DNA of 64,000 nucleotides from Barthelona sp. PCE (taxonomy: Eukaryota; Metamonada: BaSk clade). The notes below the pieces were generated by a model. The model ran no database searches and was not told the DNA's origin. It saw only the letters and a list, made by a program, of their open reading frames with translations. Location: positions 992,001-1,056,000 of the forward strand of contig JAUFOR010000003.1 in NCBI GenBank assembly GCA_040285745.1, in the 5' to 3' direction. A program made the translations under genes and the position numbers. This document shows, one piece after another, positions 63,597 to 64,000 of this stretch; within the stretch, counting starts at the first letter, position 1; the number at the start of each line of letters is the position of its first letter.

Positions 63597-64000
63597 CTAG
63601 TTCAATTCGGGTATAGGGAACATATGTAGGTGGCCCATTGAGGTTCCTATGTAGGCATATCCAACGGAGGATAGTGAGAGTGTTGTTGGTTCACCAATGT
63701 TGAGCTCTTCTTTCCCAATAACTTCCACAGTGCGCGTGTACATATCATTGATCACGGTTGCATACAGCCTACTGCTGACACTCCAGTGTAGCACAAGGAA
63801 GATATTTGCTGCACCAGCGAGAAGAAAGTTTTCGAGCACAGGTGTTGTTCCAACGCAATTGCCGTCATCTCGGTAAAGAACAACGCGCCCACCCAAGTTG
63901 AAGAGGACAGCGTTCCCACTGACAACGTAATGGAGAGACATGACGGGGAAATCAGTGAGACTCCTGCAGATTTCGGATTCATGGACCTTGTTCAAGAGAA
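63597..64000 (-). CDS. Propeller-like protein, C-terminal part (runs off the window)
   Basis: The frame is open to the right edge, so only the last ~134 residues are seen. Short strand-turn units (NAVLFNLGGRVVLYRDDGNC, FLLAGAANIFLVLHWS, YAYIGTSMGHLHMFPI) suggest the final blades of a WD40-like propeller, possibly of the Sec12/PREB type (ending TSMGHLHMFPI), but this is tentative. Stop TAG. No ATG here is a credible start. Confidence 0.6.
   Translation of the reverse strand, partial: LLNKVHESEICRSLTDFPVMSLHYVVSGNAVLFNLGGRVVLYRDDGNCVGTTPVLENFLLAGAANIFLVLHWSVSSRLYATVINDMYTRTVEVIGKEELNIGEPTTLSLSSVGYAYIGTSMGHLHMFPIPELN

Noticed and set aside
1-64000. CRISPR arrays, insertion sequences or bacterial operons
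   Set aside because: No direct-repeat arrays, transposase genes or Shine-Dalgarno/operon structure; all gene content is eukaryotic nuclear.

Overview
This is a nuclear segment from a unicellular eukaryote. It is gene-dense, about 45 protein genes on both strands, often 10-100 bp apart, with very few introns. The gene content mixes spliceosome parts (U1-C, Snu114), N-glycosylation and ER quality control (DHDDS-type cis-prenyltransferase, ALG11, OS-9), Arp2/3 and profilin actin control, vesicle traffic (Rab11-like GTPase, TBC RabGAP, HOOK adaptor, CDC50 flippase subunit) and cilium-associated proteins (TTLL1-like polyglutamylase, AK8-like adenylate kinase, EFHB-like protein). This points to a flagellated protist. 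The intron-poor layout, the opening rubredoxin-reductase-like NAD(P)H oxidoreductase and the short introns with a fixed 3' end suggest a metamonad, perhaps parabasalid-like; that placement is inference.

Layout. 0-13 kb: mostly lineage-specific proteins with a CID protein, a cis-prenyltransferase and a HOOK protein. 13-19 kb: profilin, PLP homeostasis protein, a 55-residue U1-C gene divergent from ZPR1, and TTLL1. 19-28.5 kb: a cyclin, then three large unrecognised proteins of 609-651 aa on one strand, interrupted by an AT-rich tRNA island (Asn-GTT, Ser-AGA). 28.5-37 kb: eRF1, a polytopic class 3 lipase, a CAMK-type kinase, ARP3 and a PAP2-type membrane protein. 37-49 kb: Ski8/WDR61, OS-9, Rab, CDC50, ALG11, Snu114 and a TBC protein. 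49-51 kb: a second AT-rich tRNA island (Ser-GCT) and a spliced secreted protein. 51-64 kb: a 1529-aa fusion protein (protein-kinase-like plus degenerate HECT plus zinc finger), eL29, adenylate kinase, UBA1 and a partial gene.

Main observations. (1) The eRF1 gene reads at full family length (434 codons) only if an in-frame UGA at codon 32 is passed, and its stop-decoding NIKS motif reads K-I-R-S. UGA ends at least eight other genes here, so this looks like local recoding, self-regulation or a degenerate copy rather than global reassignment. (2) Four introns can be placed (38, 73, 99 and 157 nt). All start GTAT and end in a fused branch-site/3' splice motif close to YTAAYATTTAG. Splicing restores the conserved N-termini of ARP3, CDC50 and the Rab. 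(3) A kinase-HECT fusion has Ser where the HECT catalytic Cys should be. (4) A PAP2 protein lacks the His of its second motif.
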